Source: Pseudomonadota bacterium
Lineage (GTDB): Bacteria > Pseudomonadota > Gammaproteobacteria > Steroidobacterales > Steroidobacteraceae
Reading direction: 5' to 3'
Length of the DNA stretch: 64,000 nucleotides
Assembly: GCA_016704655.1 (NCBI GenBank)
Contig: JADIZR010000002.1
Location: 331,497 to 395,496 of the forward strand
Below the pieces are notes generated by a model, which did not search any database, was not told where the DNA came from, and saw only the letters and a program-made list of their open reading frames with translations. Both the position numbers and the translations under genes were made by a program. Numbering within the stretch: the first letter of the stretch is position 1; every line of letters begins with the position of its first letter. Positions 32,412-40,971 of this stretch are shown here, piece by piece.

Positions 32412-33893
32412 CTATTCCACGATCTTGAGCTTCTGGCCCGGGGTCGGTTCCTTGTCCGGATAGAGGTCGTTCAGCAGCCGCAGCCGTTCAGCCGGGTATT
32501 TCTTGATCGGCGATTTTCGCGCCAATTGCTCGATGTTCGTCTGATTATTGGCCTGGATGACCCGGATACGGTCGGGTTCGGCGGCCGTGAACTCGTTGTC
32601 CTTGAGACGCCGGAACGTCTTCACGCTCGACAGGAACACCGGCTCGAAGCTGGACAACCCCGCCGCCTGGCGCGTGTAGCCCTCGAAGAGGTAGGCGAGG
32701 TTGTTGTAGTAGACCACGGCCACGTTCGCCGGCCCCTGGTTGCCCCAGGGCAGGGTCGTGCTGCGCACCACGGCCCGGTAACCGTCCAGGTTGTTCACCT
32801 GCAGGGGCGCAGCCTCGGTCGTCGAGACGCCCTGCAGCTTCCGTCCCAGGAATTCCCTCGGCGCCATGCCGGGGGGCGGCGCCTCGGCCGACACCACCAT
32901 GACGGCGTCCTTCGCCGCCGTGTAGGCCACCACCTTGGTGCGCTGGTTGTCGACGATCCAGCCGGTCGGGAACGCCAGCGTGATGCCGAGGTCGGCGTGA
33001 TAGAAGCGCGAGCCGCGCACGACGCCCTGTGCCCGGCTGTCGCCCATGGGCAAGCCGTTGATGTGGGAGAGGTAAAGGTCGCGGTTCGGCGGCCGGTCGT
33101 CGGCGTTCTGCACCTTGCCGGCGGCCTTGACCACCTCCTGCAGGCGCGTGTCGTTGTCCGGGTGCGAGGCAAACACGCCGTGATACACGCGGGGCTTGCG
33201 GTTCTCCTGCCGCGCCATCTGCACCTCGAGCATTTCCTGGTTCTTCAGCAGGCGGACGACGTCGATCATCGCCTCGGGCTCGTAGCCGATGCGGTTCAGG
33301 TACTCCGCACCGAGTTCGTCGGCCTGCAGCTCCATGTCGCGGCCATAGCCGCTGATGAGCGCGCCGCCGGCCATGTTGGCGACGTTGGCGAGGTCACCGC
33401 TGCCGGTCAGGATCCCGACCACCATGGCACCGACGCCTGCCGCCGTGGCGCCCGCCTGCTGCTTCACGGAATGGCGCGCCGTGACGTGACCGATCTCGTG
33501 ACCGATGACCGCCGCCAGCTCGGCCTCGGAGTTGAGGTAGGCCATGATGCCGCGGGTGATGTAGATGTAGCCGCCGGGCAGCGCGAACGCGTTGACCTCG
33601 TCGCCGTCGAGCACGGTGAAGGTGTATTGCAGGTTCGGGCGATGGCTTTTCGCGGCGATGCGCTGGCCGACCTCGCTCACGTACTGCTGCAGCTGTTCGT
33701 CGTCGAAGCGGCCGTACTGCTGCAGGATCTGCGGGTGCATCTTGCGCCCGAGCTCGATCTCCTGCGCCTCGCTCATCGTCACGATGTCGGTGCCGCCCGT
33801 GACGGGATTCGTGGCACAGCCGCCCAGTACGGCAAGCACTCCCAGCGCCGCGAGGGCGAGGGCAGCGGGCTTCAGGCGCGGCGAAATCGGCAT
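32412..33893 (-). CDS. M48-family metalloprotease lipoprotein
   Basis: The 493-residue precursor has a lipoprotein signal (AVLGGCATNP, lipid-modified Cys at about 26). The zinc motif HEIGH occurs in VIGHEIGHVTARHS, and the third ligand Glu is in ELQADELGAEYL. The first half resembles BepA/LoiP-type periplasmic proteases that help outer-membrane protein quality control. The second half (about 240-493) is a substrate or partner domain ending in a LysM-like stretch (RIRVIQANNQTNIEQLARKS and TPGQKLKIVE). The ATG at 33893 is preceded by GGAGCG. A GC hairpin separates it from rpmE. Confidence 0.9.
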   Translation of the reverse strand: MPISPRLKPAALALAALGVLAVLGGCATNPVTGGTDIVTMSEAQEIELGRKMHPQILQQYGRFDDEQLQQYVSEVGQRIAAKSHRPNLQYTFTVLDGDEVNAFALPGGYIYITRGIMAYLNSEAELAAVIGHEIGHVTARHSVKQQAGATAAGVGAMVVGILTGSGDLANVANMAGGALISGYGRDMELQADELGAEYLNRIGYEPEAMIDVVRLLKNQEMLEVQMARQENRKPRVYHGVFASHPDNDTRLQEVVKAAGKVQNADDRPPNRDLYLSHINGLPMGDSRAQGVVRGSRFYHADLGITLAFPTGWIVDNQRTKVVAYTAAKDAVMVVSAEAPPPGMAPREFLGRKLQGVSTTEAAPLQVNNLDGYRAVVRSTTLPWGNQGPANVAVVYYNNLAYLFEGYTRQAAGLSSFEPVFLSSVKTFRRLKDNEFTAAEPDRIRVIQANNQTNIEQLARKSPIKKYPAERLRLLNDLYPDKEPTPGQKLKIVE

Positions 33894-33982
33894 GGTTCGC
33901 TCCGGAGCAACGGGTCCTGAGTCTAGAGTGCGCCGCGGGGGGCCGAAAGTTCCGTGCGGCAGGACACCTCCCCAAACGCAAC

Positions 33983-34002
33983 GGGGCGCCCTGAGGCGCC
34001 CC
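33983..34002. terminator. GC-rich hairpin between rpmE and the M48 gene
   Basis: Arms GGGGCGCC and GGCGCCCC pair around CTGA. It lies 45 bases after the rpmE stop on the minus strand and would end that transcript. There is no strong T run. Confidence 0.65.
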
Positions 34003-34047
34003 GCGATCGATAGCAACTCCGGACGTGACGCCGGGTGGACGATATCT

Positions 34048-34263
34048 TCAGGCCTTGGCAGCGCCCGTCGCGTACTTCTTGCGGAAACGGTCGACGCGGC
34101 CACCCGTGTCCACCATCTTCTGCTTGCCGGTGTAGAACGGGTGGCAGTTCGAGCAGACTTCGATCTGCAGGTCGTTGCCCAGCGTGGAACGCGTCTCGAA
34201 CGTGTTGCCGCAGCTGCAGGTGACGTTGATCGCCTTGTAGTTCGGATGGATCGCGGCTTTCAT
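34048..34263 (-). CDS. rpmE: Ribosomal protein L31, zinc-binding form
   Basis: The 71-residue 50S protein has the full zinc ribbon: Cys16 and Cys18 in VTCSCG, Cys37 and Cys40 in EVCSNCHPFYTGKQ. This marks the C+ form of L31, used when zinc is sufficient. The N-terminus MKAAIHPNYKAINV is standard. The gene is monocistronic, with a hairpin downstream and a DnaA-box-rich intergenic region upstream. Confidence 0.97.
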   Translation of the reverse strand: MKAAIHPNYKAINVTCSCGNTFETRSTLGNDLQIEVCSNCHPFYTGKQKMVDTGGRVDRFRKKYATGAAKA

Positions 34264-34404
34264 GGCGCAGCTTCCAGGCAGGTGCAAAAGAGGGGCGCGA
34301 ATTATAGGGACGCGCCCCGGAATCGACAAGCGACATCGCGCCGACGCCGGATTTTGCCGCTGGACCGGTTCTCGATCGAAACGTCGGGGTCGATTTAACC
34401 TATG

Positions 34405-34617
34405 TTATCCACAAAAGCTGTGGATAACTGTGTGGATGAATGGTCTGACTACGGACCTTCCGCCGTGTGAGATGCGGCAATTTCTGCATTGATCAAAAAT
34501 TGATCAGGCCTATTTATCTATCTATATCAATTAGTTACGTCTGTCGCCTAAGGTTTCACTTTCGCTACAGGCCGTAACCCGCCGAAAGTTCGCCCTCCTC
34601 CCCGCCGTTGTGCATAA
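34405..34617. other. DnaA-box cluster with AT-rich segment, candidate replication origin
   Basis: The 458-base gap between rpmE and hemW holds no gene. It has two perfect DnaA boxes in opposite orientation five bases apart, TTATCCACA (34405-34413) and TGTGGATAA (34419-34427). A one-mismatch box follows at 34431-34439, and a further perfect box TGTGCATAA is at 34609-34617. Between them is an A/T-rich stretch (about 34481-34545) with the palindrome TGATCAAAAATTGATCA (about 34490-34506), two GATC sites and TTTATCTATCTATATCAATT. This combination resembles a chromosomal origin or a DnaA-titrating site. Confidence 0.5.
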
Positions 34618-34721
34618 CTGGATTTCGGGTACTCCATTCGATGTCGTCATGCAAGCCCATTTGCAGCCGTCGTCGGTCAGCGGCCCTGGGGTTTGCTCAC
34701 CCGAACGCAGCTAAATCTCTG

Positions 34722-35888
34722 TCAGGCCGGAAGAAACAGCTCCTGCAGGTCGTTCAGAAACTGGCGGCCCCGCGCGGTGGGTTGCCAGCGATCGGCCTGC
34801 CGCTCGAGCAATCCGCGGGCTGCGGCTCGCTCGATCGGCCCCTGCAACGCGGCGCTGGGCAGTCCAGTCCGCCCTTCGAACTGCTGTTCGGTGAAGCCCG
34901 CGACCAGTCGCAGCGCATTGAGCATGAACTCGAACGGCAGGTCGGAGTCCGGCACCGTGCGCACCTCGGCCATTCGCTCCTGTGGCGAAGCGGCCGCAAG
35001 ATAGGCCGCGGGATGGCGCACGCGAACGGTGCGTTCGATCTCGCCCGTGGTGACCGACGTGAGCTTGCCGTGCGCGCCGGCGCCCACGCCGAGGTAGTCG
35101 CCGTATTCCCAGTAGACGAGATTGTGGCGGCAGCGCCGTCCAGGCTGCGCATACCCCGAGACTTCGTACTGCTCGAAACCCGCAGCGGCCAGTCGCGCCT
35201 GGCACTCGAGCTGCATCGTCCACGCCAGCTCGTCGTCGGGCAGTCGCGGCGGCGGTCGCTTGGCAAACGGCGTGTCCGGCTCCAGCGTGAGCTGGTAGTG
35301 CGAAAGATGGGTGGGGCCCAGTTCGATCGCACGCTCGAGGTCCGCCAGGGCGCAGCGCAGGTCCTGGCCCGGCAAGGCGTACATCAGGTCGAGGTTGAAG
35401 TTGTCGATGCCGGCGGCGCGTAGCTCGTCCACCGCGCGTGCGGTGTCGTTCGCCCCATGAATGCGGCCCAGGATGGCGAGCCGCTCGTCGTCGAAACTCT
35501 GCGCACCCAACGACACGCGATTGACGCCGGCCGCCGCGTACTCGCTGAACCGACCGTGCTCGACCGTGCCGGGATTCGCTTCGAGGGTTATCTCGACGTC
35601 GGCCGCGAACGGCAGCAACGTGCGGGCGTGCCCCAGCACGCGCCCGATGGCCGCCGGGCTGAACAGGCTGGGCGTGCCCCCGCCAAAGAACACGGAGACG
35701 ATCTCGCGCCCCGCCGCGCCCGTTGTCGCGTGCTCGAGGTCGCGTTGCAGCGCCGTGACGTAGGCTTGCTCGGCAATGCCGCCCGCAGGGACTGCGTGCG
35801 AGTTGAAATCGCAGTACGGACACTTGCGCACGCACCACGGCAGGTGCACGTACAGCGCCAGCGGGATCTGTCGCGCGTCGATCATCAC
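34722..35888 (-). CDS. hemW: Radical SAM haem chaperone HemW
   Basis: The 388-residue protein resembles coproporphyrinogen III oxidase HemN, but it belongs to the HemW group that delivers haem. The iron-sulfur cluster motif is CVRKCPYC (Cys19, Cys23, Cys26). GGGTPSLFS, the NPGTVE segment and the NLDLMYALPGQ motif are also present. HemW lacks the N-terminal extension of HemN, as here. It is followed on the minus strand by the DnaA-box region. rdgB precedes it by seven bases, so they are co-transcribed. Confidence 0.93.
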   Translation of the reverse strand: MMIDARQIPLALYVHLPWCVRKCPYCDFNSHAVPAGGIAEQAYVTALQRDLEHATTGAAGREIVSVFFGGGTPSLFSPAAIGRVLGHARTLLPFAADVEITLEANPGTVEHGRFSEYAAAGVNRVSLGAQSFDDERLAILGRIHGANDTARAVDELRAAGIDNFNLDLMYALPGQDLRCALADLERAIELGPTHLSHYQLTLEPDTPFAKRPPPRLPDDELAWTMQLECQARLAAAGFEQYEVSGYAQPGRRCRHNLVYWEYGDYLGVGAGAHGKLTSVTTGEIERTVRVRHPAAYLAAASPQERMAEVRTVPDSDLPFEFMLNALRLVAGFTEQQFEGRTGLPSAALQGPIERAAARGLLERQADRWQPTARGRQFLNDLQELFLPA

Positions 35889-35895
35889 GCTGCGA

Positions 35896-36504
35896 TCATC
35901 GTGCGCCGGACGCGAGGGCGGCGACCAGGCCGCGCAGCGCCTGGCCGCGATGACTCTGCAGGTTCTTGTCGGCGGGCGGGAATTCGGCCGCGGTGCGCGC
36001 GCCGTCCCCCACGAGGAACAGCGGGTCGTAACCGAAGCCGCCGGTGCCGCGGGCCACCCGGCCGATGCGGCCTTCCCAGGCGGCCTGCGCGATCACGGGC
36101 GACGGGTCTGCAGGCCAGCGCAGGTAGACCATCGCACAGCGATAGCGCGCGGTGCGTGCGTGTTCTGCGATCGACTCGAGGTCGCGCAACAGCTTCGCGT
36201 TGTTGGCCGCATCGTCGCACGCGGGACCCGCATACCGGGCCGAGTAGATCCCCGGTGCGCCGTGCAGTGCGTCGACTTCGAGACCGGAATCGTCGGCGAT
36301 GGCCGGCAGCCCGGAGGCGCGCGCGGCAAAACGCGCCTTCAGCAGCGCGTTCTCGACGAAGGTCAGGCCGGTTTCATCCGCCGACTCCGCTGTGAACTCC
36401 GCGAGCGAGCGCACGTCGGCCTGCCACGGCGCGAGGATCTCGCGCATCTCGAGCAGCTTGCCGGCGTTGCCGGTGGCCAGGACGAGTCGCGCAGGAATGC
36501 TCAC
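35896..36504 (-). CDS. rdgB: XTP/dITP pyrophosphatase RdgB
   Basis: The 202-residue Ham1/RdgB enzyme removes non-canonical purine nucleotides (dITP, XTP) and so avoids mutagenic incorporation. Family motifs are LATGNAGKLLEM, ENALLKARFAA, IADDSGLEVDALHG, GRGTGGFGYDPLF-like (here VARGTGGFGYDPLFL) and SHRGQALRGL. It lies six bases after rph. The rph-rdgB-hemW order is common in proteobacteria. Confidence 0.96.
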   Translation of the reverse strand: MSIPARLVLATGNAGKLLEMREILAPWQADVRSLAEFTAESADETGLTFVENALLKARFAARASGLPAIADDSGLEVDALHGAPGIYSARYAGPACDDAANNAKLLRDLESIAEHARTARYRCAMVYLRWPADPSPVIAQAAWEGRIGRVARGTGGFGYDPLFLVGDGARTAAEFPPADKNLQSHRGQALRGLVAALASGAR

Positions 36505-36510
36505 GAGGCG

Positions 36511-37272
36511 TCAGCGTGCCTTGCCTCGCGGCGCTCCTTCCGGAACCACCGCGAGCGTGGCCTGCAGCGCTTCGATCTGCACGGCGAAGAGCTGCTGGCA
36601 CGAGTTCGCCGCCAGGTCGAGCAACTGGTCGAGCTCGTGCCGGCGGAAGGCGTGGCCTTCGGCGGTGCCCTGCACCTCCACGAAGCCGCCGCCGTTGTTC
36701 ATGACGACGTTCATGTCCGTCTCGGCCGACGAATCCTCGAGGTAGTCGAGGTCGACGACCGGTTCGCCACGCACGATGCCGACCGAGACCGCGGCGACCT
36801 GTCCGTGCAACGGGCTCGCCGTGAGCGAGCGCCGCCGCACGAGCGTGCTCATGGCATCGGCAAGCGCGACGTAGGCCCCCGTGATCGATGCGGTGCGCGT
36901 GCCGCCATCGGCCTGCAGCACGTCGCAATCGAGCGTGACGGTGCGCTCACCGAGTGCGCGCATGTCGACCACAGCGCGCAACGAGCGTCCGATCAGTCGC
37001 TGGATTTCGAGGGTACGGCCGCCTTGCTTGCCACGCGCCGCTTCACGCGCGCTGCGGGTGTGGGTCGCGCGCGGCAGCATGCCGTACTCGGCGGTGATCC
37101 AGCCCTCGCCCTTGCCGCGCAGGAACCCGGGCACGCCTTCTTCGACGGTGGCCGTGACGAGCACCCGCGTGTCGCCGAATTCGACCAGCACGGAACCTTC
37201 CGCGTGCCGGGTAAACCCGCGCGTGATGCGGACAGGACGCAGCTGGTCTGGCGCTCGGCCACTTGGTCTCAA
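36511..37272 (-). CDS. rph: Ribonuclease PH
   Basis: The 253-residue phosphorolytic 3'-5' exoribonuclease trims tRNA and rRNA ends. Conserved elements are RPSGRAPDQLRPVRI at the N-terminus, FGDTRVLVTATVEEGVP, GWITAEYGMLPRAT and DCDVLQADGGTRTA. No ATG fits the N-terminus. TTG at 37272, with GGAG eight bases upstream, gives the exact family start. The frame continues open upstream only because the octamer repeat array lacks stops in that frame. The C-terminus is slightly longer than in E. coli (EGAPRGKAR). Confidence 0.93.
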   Translation of the reverse strand: MRPSGRAPDQLRPVRITRGFTRHAEGSVLVEFGDTRVLVTATVEEGVPGFLRGKGEGWITAEYGMLPRATHTRSAREAARGKQGGRTLEIQRLIGRSLRAVVDMRALGERTVTLDCDVLQADGGTRTASITGAYVALADAMSTLVRRRSLTASPLHGQVAAVSVGIVRGEPVVDLDYLEDSSAETDMNVVMNNGGGFVEVQGTAEGHAFRRHELDQLLDLAANSCQQLFAVQIEALQATLAVVPEGAPRGKAR

Positions 37273-37282
37273 GGAAGGCTCC

Positions 37283-37498
37283 GGGAAGTGGGGAAGTGAG
37301 GAAGTGGGGAAGTGGGGAAGTGGGGAAGTGAAGAAGTGAAGAAGTGAGGAAGTGGGGTAGTGAGTAGTGACTAGTGAGTAGTGATTAGTCGGAGCTTCCA
37401 CCGCAACTCCTACTATTCACTAATCACTACTTACTTCCTCACTTCTTCACTTCCTCACTTCCTCACTTCCTCACTTCTTCACTTCTTCACTTCTTCAC
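37283..37498. repeat. Mirror-image octamer/heptamer array between PP2C gene and rph
   Basis: About nine tandem 8-mers of the GGGAAGTG / GAGAAGTG type run from 37283 to 37354. They are followed by four or five 7-mers of the GTAGTGA type to about 37390. After a roughly 22-base centre, the order is reversed on the other strand: 7-mers (ACTATTCACTAATCAC type) to about 37430, then about nine 8-mers (CACTTCCT / CACTTCTT) to 37498. The whole is an imperfect inverted repeat with arms of about 100 bases. The PP2C stop codon (37495-37497) lies in it. Confidence 0.92.
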
Positions 37499-38268
37499 GG
37501 GCCGAGCCAGCGGATGGCAGCAGCCGACGTATTGTCCGCGTAGGGCGCGGAATTGGAAACGGCCCGCTCGCCGAGCGCAACCAGCGCTTCGCGCAGTTGA
37601 TCGCCGGGGCTGGTGCTGAGCGAAGCGAGCGGTTCGTCCCCGAGCCCCGACCACAGGCCGTCGGAACAGAGCATGAGCACGTCGCCCGGCGCCAGGGCGC
37701 GGCGGCCGCTCAACGTCATCTCCGGCAGGACCGGATCGCCGCCGATGCAGCATTCGACGTAGTTGCGCATGGGATGCCCCTGCGCCTGGTGCTCGGTGAT
37801 GCGGCCCGCCCGCACCAGCAGTTCGACGTGGCTGTGATCGCGCGTGCGATCGAACACCTTGCCGTGGCGCAGCTGGTAGATGCGGCTGTCGCCGACGTGC
37901 GCCCAGTACGCGCTCGAGCCCTGCACCAGGCACAGCGCGCACGTGGCGCGCGGACGGATTTCCGGGGGCAGGCCCTGGCCGAGGGCGACGACCGCTTCGT
38001 GTGCGCGACGCACAGTGAGGTGCAGGAACCCCTCCGGGTCGAACAACGTCCGGCTCATTTCCCAGAATTCGCTGAGCATCGCGCGCATGGCCACTTCGGC
38101 GGCGCGCGCACCATCGGCATGGCCGCCCATGCCGTCCACGACCGCGAGCATCACGGTGCCGTCGGCGTCCGCAATGGCGACTCTGTCCTGGTTTTCTTCG
38201 CGATGCCCGATGAGGCTCAGGTCTGCGTGCTCGATCTGCAAGGGTCGCTCCGGCACGCCCGTTGTCAT
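37495..38268 (-). CDS. PP2C-family protein serine/threonine phosphatase
   Basis: The 257-residue phosphatase has the metal-binding motifs of the PPM/PP2C family: HREENQDRVAI near the N-terminus, VDGMGGHADGARAAE, HVGDSRIYQLRHG, and LCSDGLWSGLGDE with C-terminal DNTSAAAIRW. It is soluble, with no membrane segment or regulatory domain, like Stp1/PppA phosphatases. No kinase gene accompanies it here. It may share a transcript with rph-rdgB-hemW across the repeat array. The start ATG at 38268 faces yicC across a 90-base divergent promoter region. Confidence 0.92.
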   Translation of the reverse strand: MTTGVPERPLQIEHADLSLIGHREENQDRVAIADADGTVMLAVVDGMGGHADGARAAEVAMRAMLSEFWEMSRTLFDPEGFLHLTVRRAHEAVVALGQGLPPEIRPRATCALCLVQGSSAYWAHVGDSRIYQLRHGKVFDRTRDHSHVELLVRAGRITEHQAQGHPMRNYVECCIGGDPVLPEMTLSGRRALAPGDVLMLCSDGLWSGLGDEPLASLSTSPGDQLREALVALGERAVSNSAPYADNTSAAAIRWLGP

Positions 38269-38358
38269 GTAGAATTGCCTGCGATTTATAGCACTTAGCG
38301 TCGCTTACAGATAGCGCTACCTCGTGCAGATTCGATTTGCCCCCACCCTCGAGGCCCG

Positions 38359-39228
38359 ATGATCCGCAGCATGACCGGCTTCGCGCGGCGCGAACGCCAG
38401 GGCCCCTGGGGCACCCTCGCGTGCGAAATCCGCTCGGTCAATCACCGCTATCTCGAGCTGTCCCTGCGCCTGCCCGAAGACCTGCGCGGCCTCGAAGGCG
38501 ACGCCCGGCAAGCCGTGTCCGCTGCGCTGCGCCGGGGCAAGGTCGACGTCGGCCTGTACCTGCGCGGACAGCCGGCGCAGACCGGCACATTGGAGATCAA
38601 CCGCGCGCTCGTCGACCAGCTGGCACGCACCGCGCGCGACGTGGCCAGCATGACCGACTCCTCGCTGGCGGCGGTGAGCCCGCTCGAGCTGCTGCGCTGG
38701 CCCGGCGTGATCCGCGAGCCCGAAAAAGACCTGGCGCCCGTGCAGACGGCCGCACTCGAGCTGCTGCACGAGACGGTGCGCGAACTGAACGAAGCGCGGG
38801 CGCGCGAAGGCGGACGCCTGCGCGAGATGCTGCTCGGCCGCTGCCAGTCACTGCAGCAGACGGTGGCGCAGTTGCACGAGCGGCTGCCGGAGATCGCCGC
38901 CCGTATCCGTGAGCGCGTTGGTGAACGCATCACACAGCTTGGCGGGTCCGTCGATCCCGCGCGCCTCGAGCAGGAGCTCGTGCTGCTGGCGTACAAGATG
39001 GACTTCGCCGAAGAACTCGATCGGCTCGGCAGTCACGTCACGGAGACGCTGCAGATCCTCGATGCCAAAGAGCCCGCGGGCCGCCGGCTGGATTTCCTGA
39101 TGCAGGAATTCAACCGCGAGGCCAACACGCTCTCATCGAAGTCGCAGGACGCCGACACCACCCGCGCTGCCGTGGACATGAAAGTCCTGATCGAGCAGAT
39201 GCGGGAGCAGATCCAGAATATCGAATAG
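38359..39228 (+). CDS. yicC: YicC-family endoribonuclease
   Basis: The 289-residue protein begins MIRSMTGFARRE, the invariant YicC start. It carries EIRSVNHRYLELSLRLPEDL and the C-terminal DUF1732 region with AYKMDFAEELDRLGSHV and LDFLMQEFNREANTL. E. coli YicC is an endoribonuclease that takes part in small-RNA decay. It is divergent from the PP2C gene. In many proteobacteria yicC sits next to rph or gmk, which fits this neighbourhood. Confidence 0.95.
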   Translation: MIRSMTGFARRERQGPWGTLACEIRSVNHRYLELSLRLPEDLRGLEGDARQAVSAALRRGKVDVGLYLRGQPAQTGTLEINRALVDQLARTARDVASMTDSSLAAVSPLELLRWPGVIREPEKDLAPVQTAALELLHETVRELNEARAREGGRLREMLLGRCQSLQQTVAQLHERLPEIAARIRERVGERITQLGGSVDPARLEQELVLLAYKMDFAEELDRLGSHVTETLQILDAKEPAGRRLDFLMQEFNREANTLSSKSQDADTTRAAVDMKVLIEQMREQIQNIE

Positions 39229-39279
39229 CTTCCGGGGGCGTCCGCGGAGATCACATGTGGGGCGTTGCTGTCATCCGAG

Positions 39280-40236
39280 CTACTCCCAGAGTGCCCGGAC
39301 CGGAACTGCGAAAAGTCCATCGCCAAAAGCTATCGTCGCCTCGCCGTCGTACAGGACTACGCCAGCAACGAAGTGTTTTCCGGCGGCGGCGCGCAGCCTC
39401 CGCAGTCCGCGCAGGTCCGCCTCGCTCACCGAAGCTGCAGCCTTCACTTCGACGCCGGCCAGCCGGGCGCCACCTTCCTCCAGAACGATGTCGACCTCGT
39501 AGTCGTCTCGGTCTCGAAAGTGATGGAACGCCAAGGGGTCCTGCCTCCCGCTGGCCTGGCGCTTCAACTCCTGCAGAACGAATGTTTCAAGCATCGGGCC
39601 GAACACGGATCGATCGGCATCCAACCGGGCGGCATCGAGTCCCAGCAGGGCGCAGGCGACTCCCGTGTCGCCGATGTGCAGTTTGGGACGCTTGACCAAG
39701 CGACTCATGTGATTGCTATGCCACGACGGCAGCCGGTCCAGCAGGAAGACGCGTTCGAGCAGCGTGATGTGATCGTGGATTGTCTGGCGCGTCAGTTCGA
39801 AAGGCGCAGCAAGGTCCGCAACGTTGATCAGACGCGCGGTATACGCCGCTACCAGTCCGATCAGCTTTGGCAGCGTGTCGAGGGAACGCAGGCGACTCAA
39901 GTCCCGTACGTCGCGCTGAATCTGCGTGTCCACGTAGTCCCGATACCAGGCTCGGCGACGTGCATCAGCGCGCCGCGCCAGCGCAGCGGGATATCCTCCA
40001 GAAGCGATGCGCCTGGCCAACTCGCCGCCCAGTCGCTCGTGCAGGGAGGTCTTGAACTGTCCGCGCAACAGACGATCGATGAACTGAGGTCGGGTTTCCG
40101 CAATCTCCGTCTGCGCGAGCGGATGGAGGCGAAGAATCTCCATGCGTCCAGCGAGGGAATCCGCGAGCTGCGGCACGAGCAGGACGTTGGCTGACCCCGT
40201 GAGGATGAAGCGTCCGGCGGTCGGCAGTATGCAAGT
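39280..40236 (-). pseudogene. Truncated DUF4143-type ATPase
   Basis: The C-terminal two-thirds of an AAA/DUF4143 ATP-binding protein is intact (MPQLADSLAGRMEILRLHPL through to a nuclease-like C-terminal domain, HVGDTG-like IGDTGVACALLGLD and EVDIVLEEGG with VEVKAAASV). The coding frame continues upstream as GRFILTGSANVLLV, a family motif that normally follows the Walker-containing ATPase half. It then runs into unrelated sequence and a stop at 40237-40239. The first 100 or so residues, including the P-loop, are therefore lost. The break coincides with insertion-sequence-like repeats. Confidence 0.8.
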
Positions 40237-40390
40237 TCAAGCGTCGGCTGAATGCTAGTTCGATGATCGGCTGAAAGCGAGTTGACGATATATGTGACAA
40301 TTCGGTTCTCCTGCCGGCAAAGCCATCACCCCACGCCTGCGGATTCCACGGCATGTCGAGCCGCGATTCCACGTGATGCCGGGCCGGCTG
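40226..40390. mobile_element. Insertion-sequence-end-like direct repeats (remnant)
   Basis: Two pairs of short direct repeats lie at the break of the ATPase gene. The first is TTCAAGCG-TCGGCTGAATGC and TTCGATGA-TCGGCTGAAAGC (about 40236-40280, period near 23). The second is GATTCCACGGCATG and GATTCCACGTGATG (about 40343-40382, period near 23). Repeated transposase-binding sites of this kind are typical of IS21-family ends. No transposase gene is left, so this would be a remnant. The family is a guess. Confidence 0.35.
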
Positions 40391-40497
40391 AGGGGCGACA
40401 GGACAACCCGCTACCCTGACCGCTTCGGGGTATTCCCCGGGGAGGTCGACGGTGCAGGAGTGCCTGCGGCGAGCACGTCGCCACGGCGCTGCGCAAA

Positions 40498-40695
40498 ATG
40501 CAGTCCATGGACCTGCCCCGGAAGGTGACGCTGATTGACGAGATACACGTCCAGCAGCCGAACCTGCTTGCATCCTGTGTCGCGCAAGCCAGGCTCGGGG
40601 CGGGCGAGCACAGCGTCGAGTTCCTGCTCAACATCCTGCTTGAGTGCCATCTCGCGATGAACGAGTCGGGAAATGTCGAGCAGGAATCAGACTAA
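40498..40695 (+). CDS. Hypothetical 65-residue protein or fragment
   Basis: The frame encodes MQSMDLPRKVTLIDEIHVQQ and a helical, leucine-rich rest ending NESGNVEQESD. Composition looks protein-like and a LIDEIHxQQPNLLAS pattern seems conserved in style, but I cannot name a family. There is no clear ribosome-binding site. It lies in a decayed accessory zone and may be the remnant of a larger gene. Confidence 0.25.
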   Translation: MQSMDLPRKVTLIDEIHVQQPNLLASCVAQARLGAGEHSVEFLLNILLECHLAMNESGNVEQESD

Positions 40696-40873
40696 ATCGT
40701 GATGATGGCGTCTATCAACCTGGTCAACTGCATAGCACACGCCGCCGCGAAACGCCGACGCGCTTGATAGAGCGCTTACGGACCTGCCACCACCTGCAGG
40801 AACCGGCGCGGCTCAACGAGCCGCTCGGCCAGGGTGGCAGCTTGAGGGCGTTGGAAGGCAGCCTGTCGTGTGC

Positions 40874-40911
40874 TCAAAGTATTGAGTACTTTTACTCAAT
40901 GCCTTGAGTAA
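40874..40911. promoter_or_regulatory. Overlapping palindromes with TTGAG/CTCAA half-sites
   Basis: Alternating half-sites CTCAA, ATTGAGTA, TACTCAAT and TTGAGT follow each other here with four-base spacers, forming three overlapping palindromes. The central one is ATTGAGTA-CTTT-TACTCAAT at 40881-40900. This looks like the operator of a helix-turn-helix repressor. No intact regulator gene lies next to it, apart from the small minus-strand frame at 40972-41172. Confidence 0.45.
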
Positions 40912-40971
40912 GCCAATCACGACATCCTGATTGAGTGAGATGGCAGGGCCGGAGTTCCTCCGACGTCCTGG

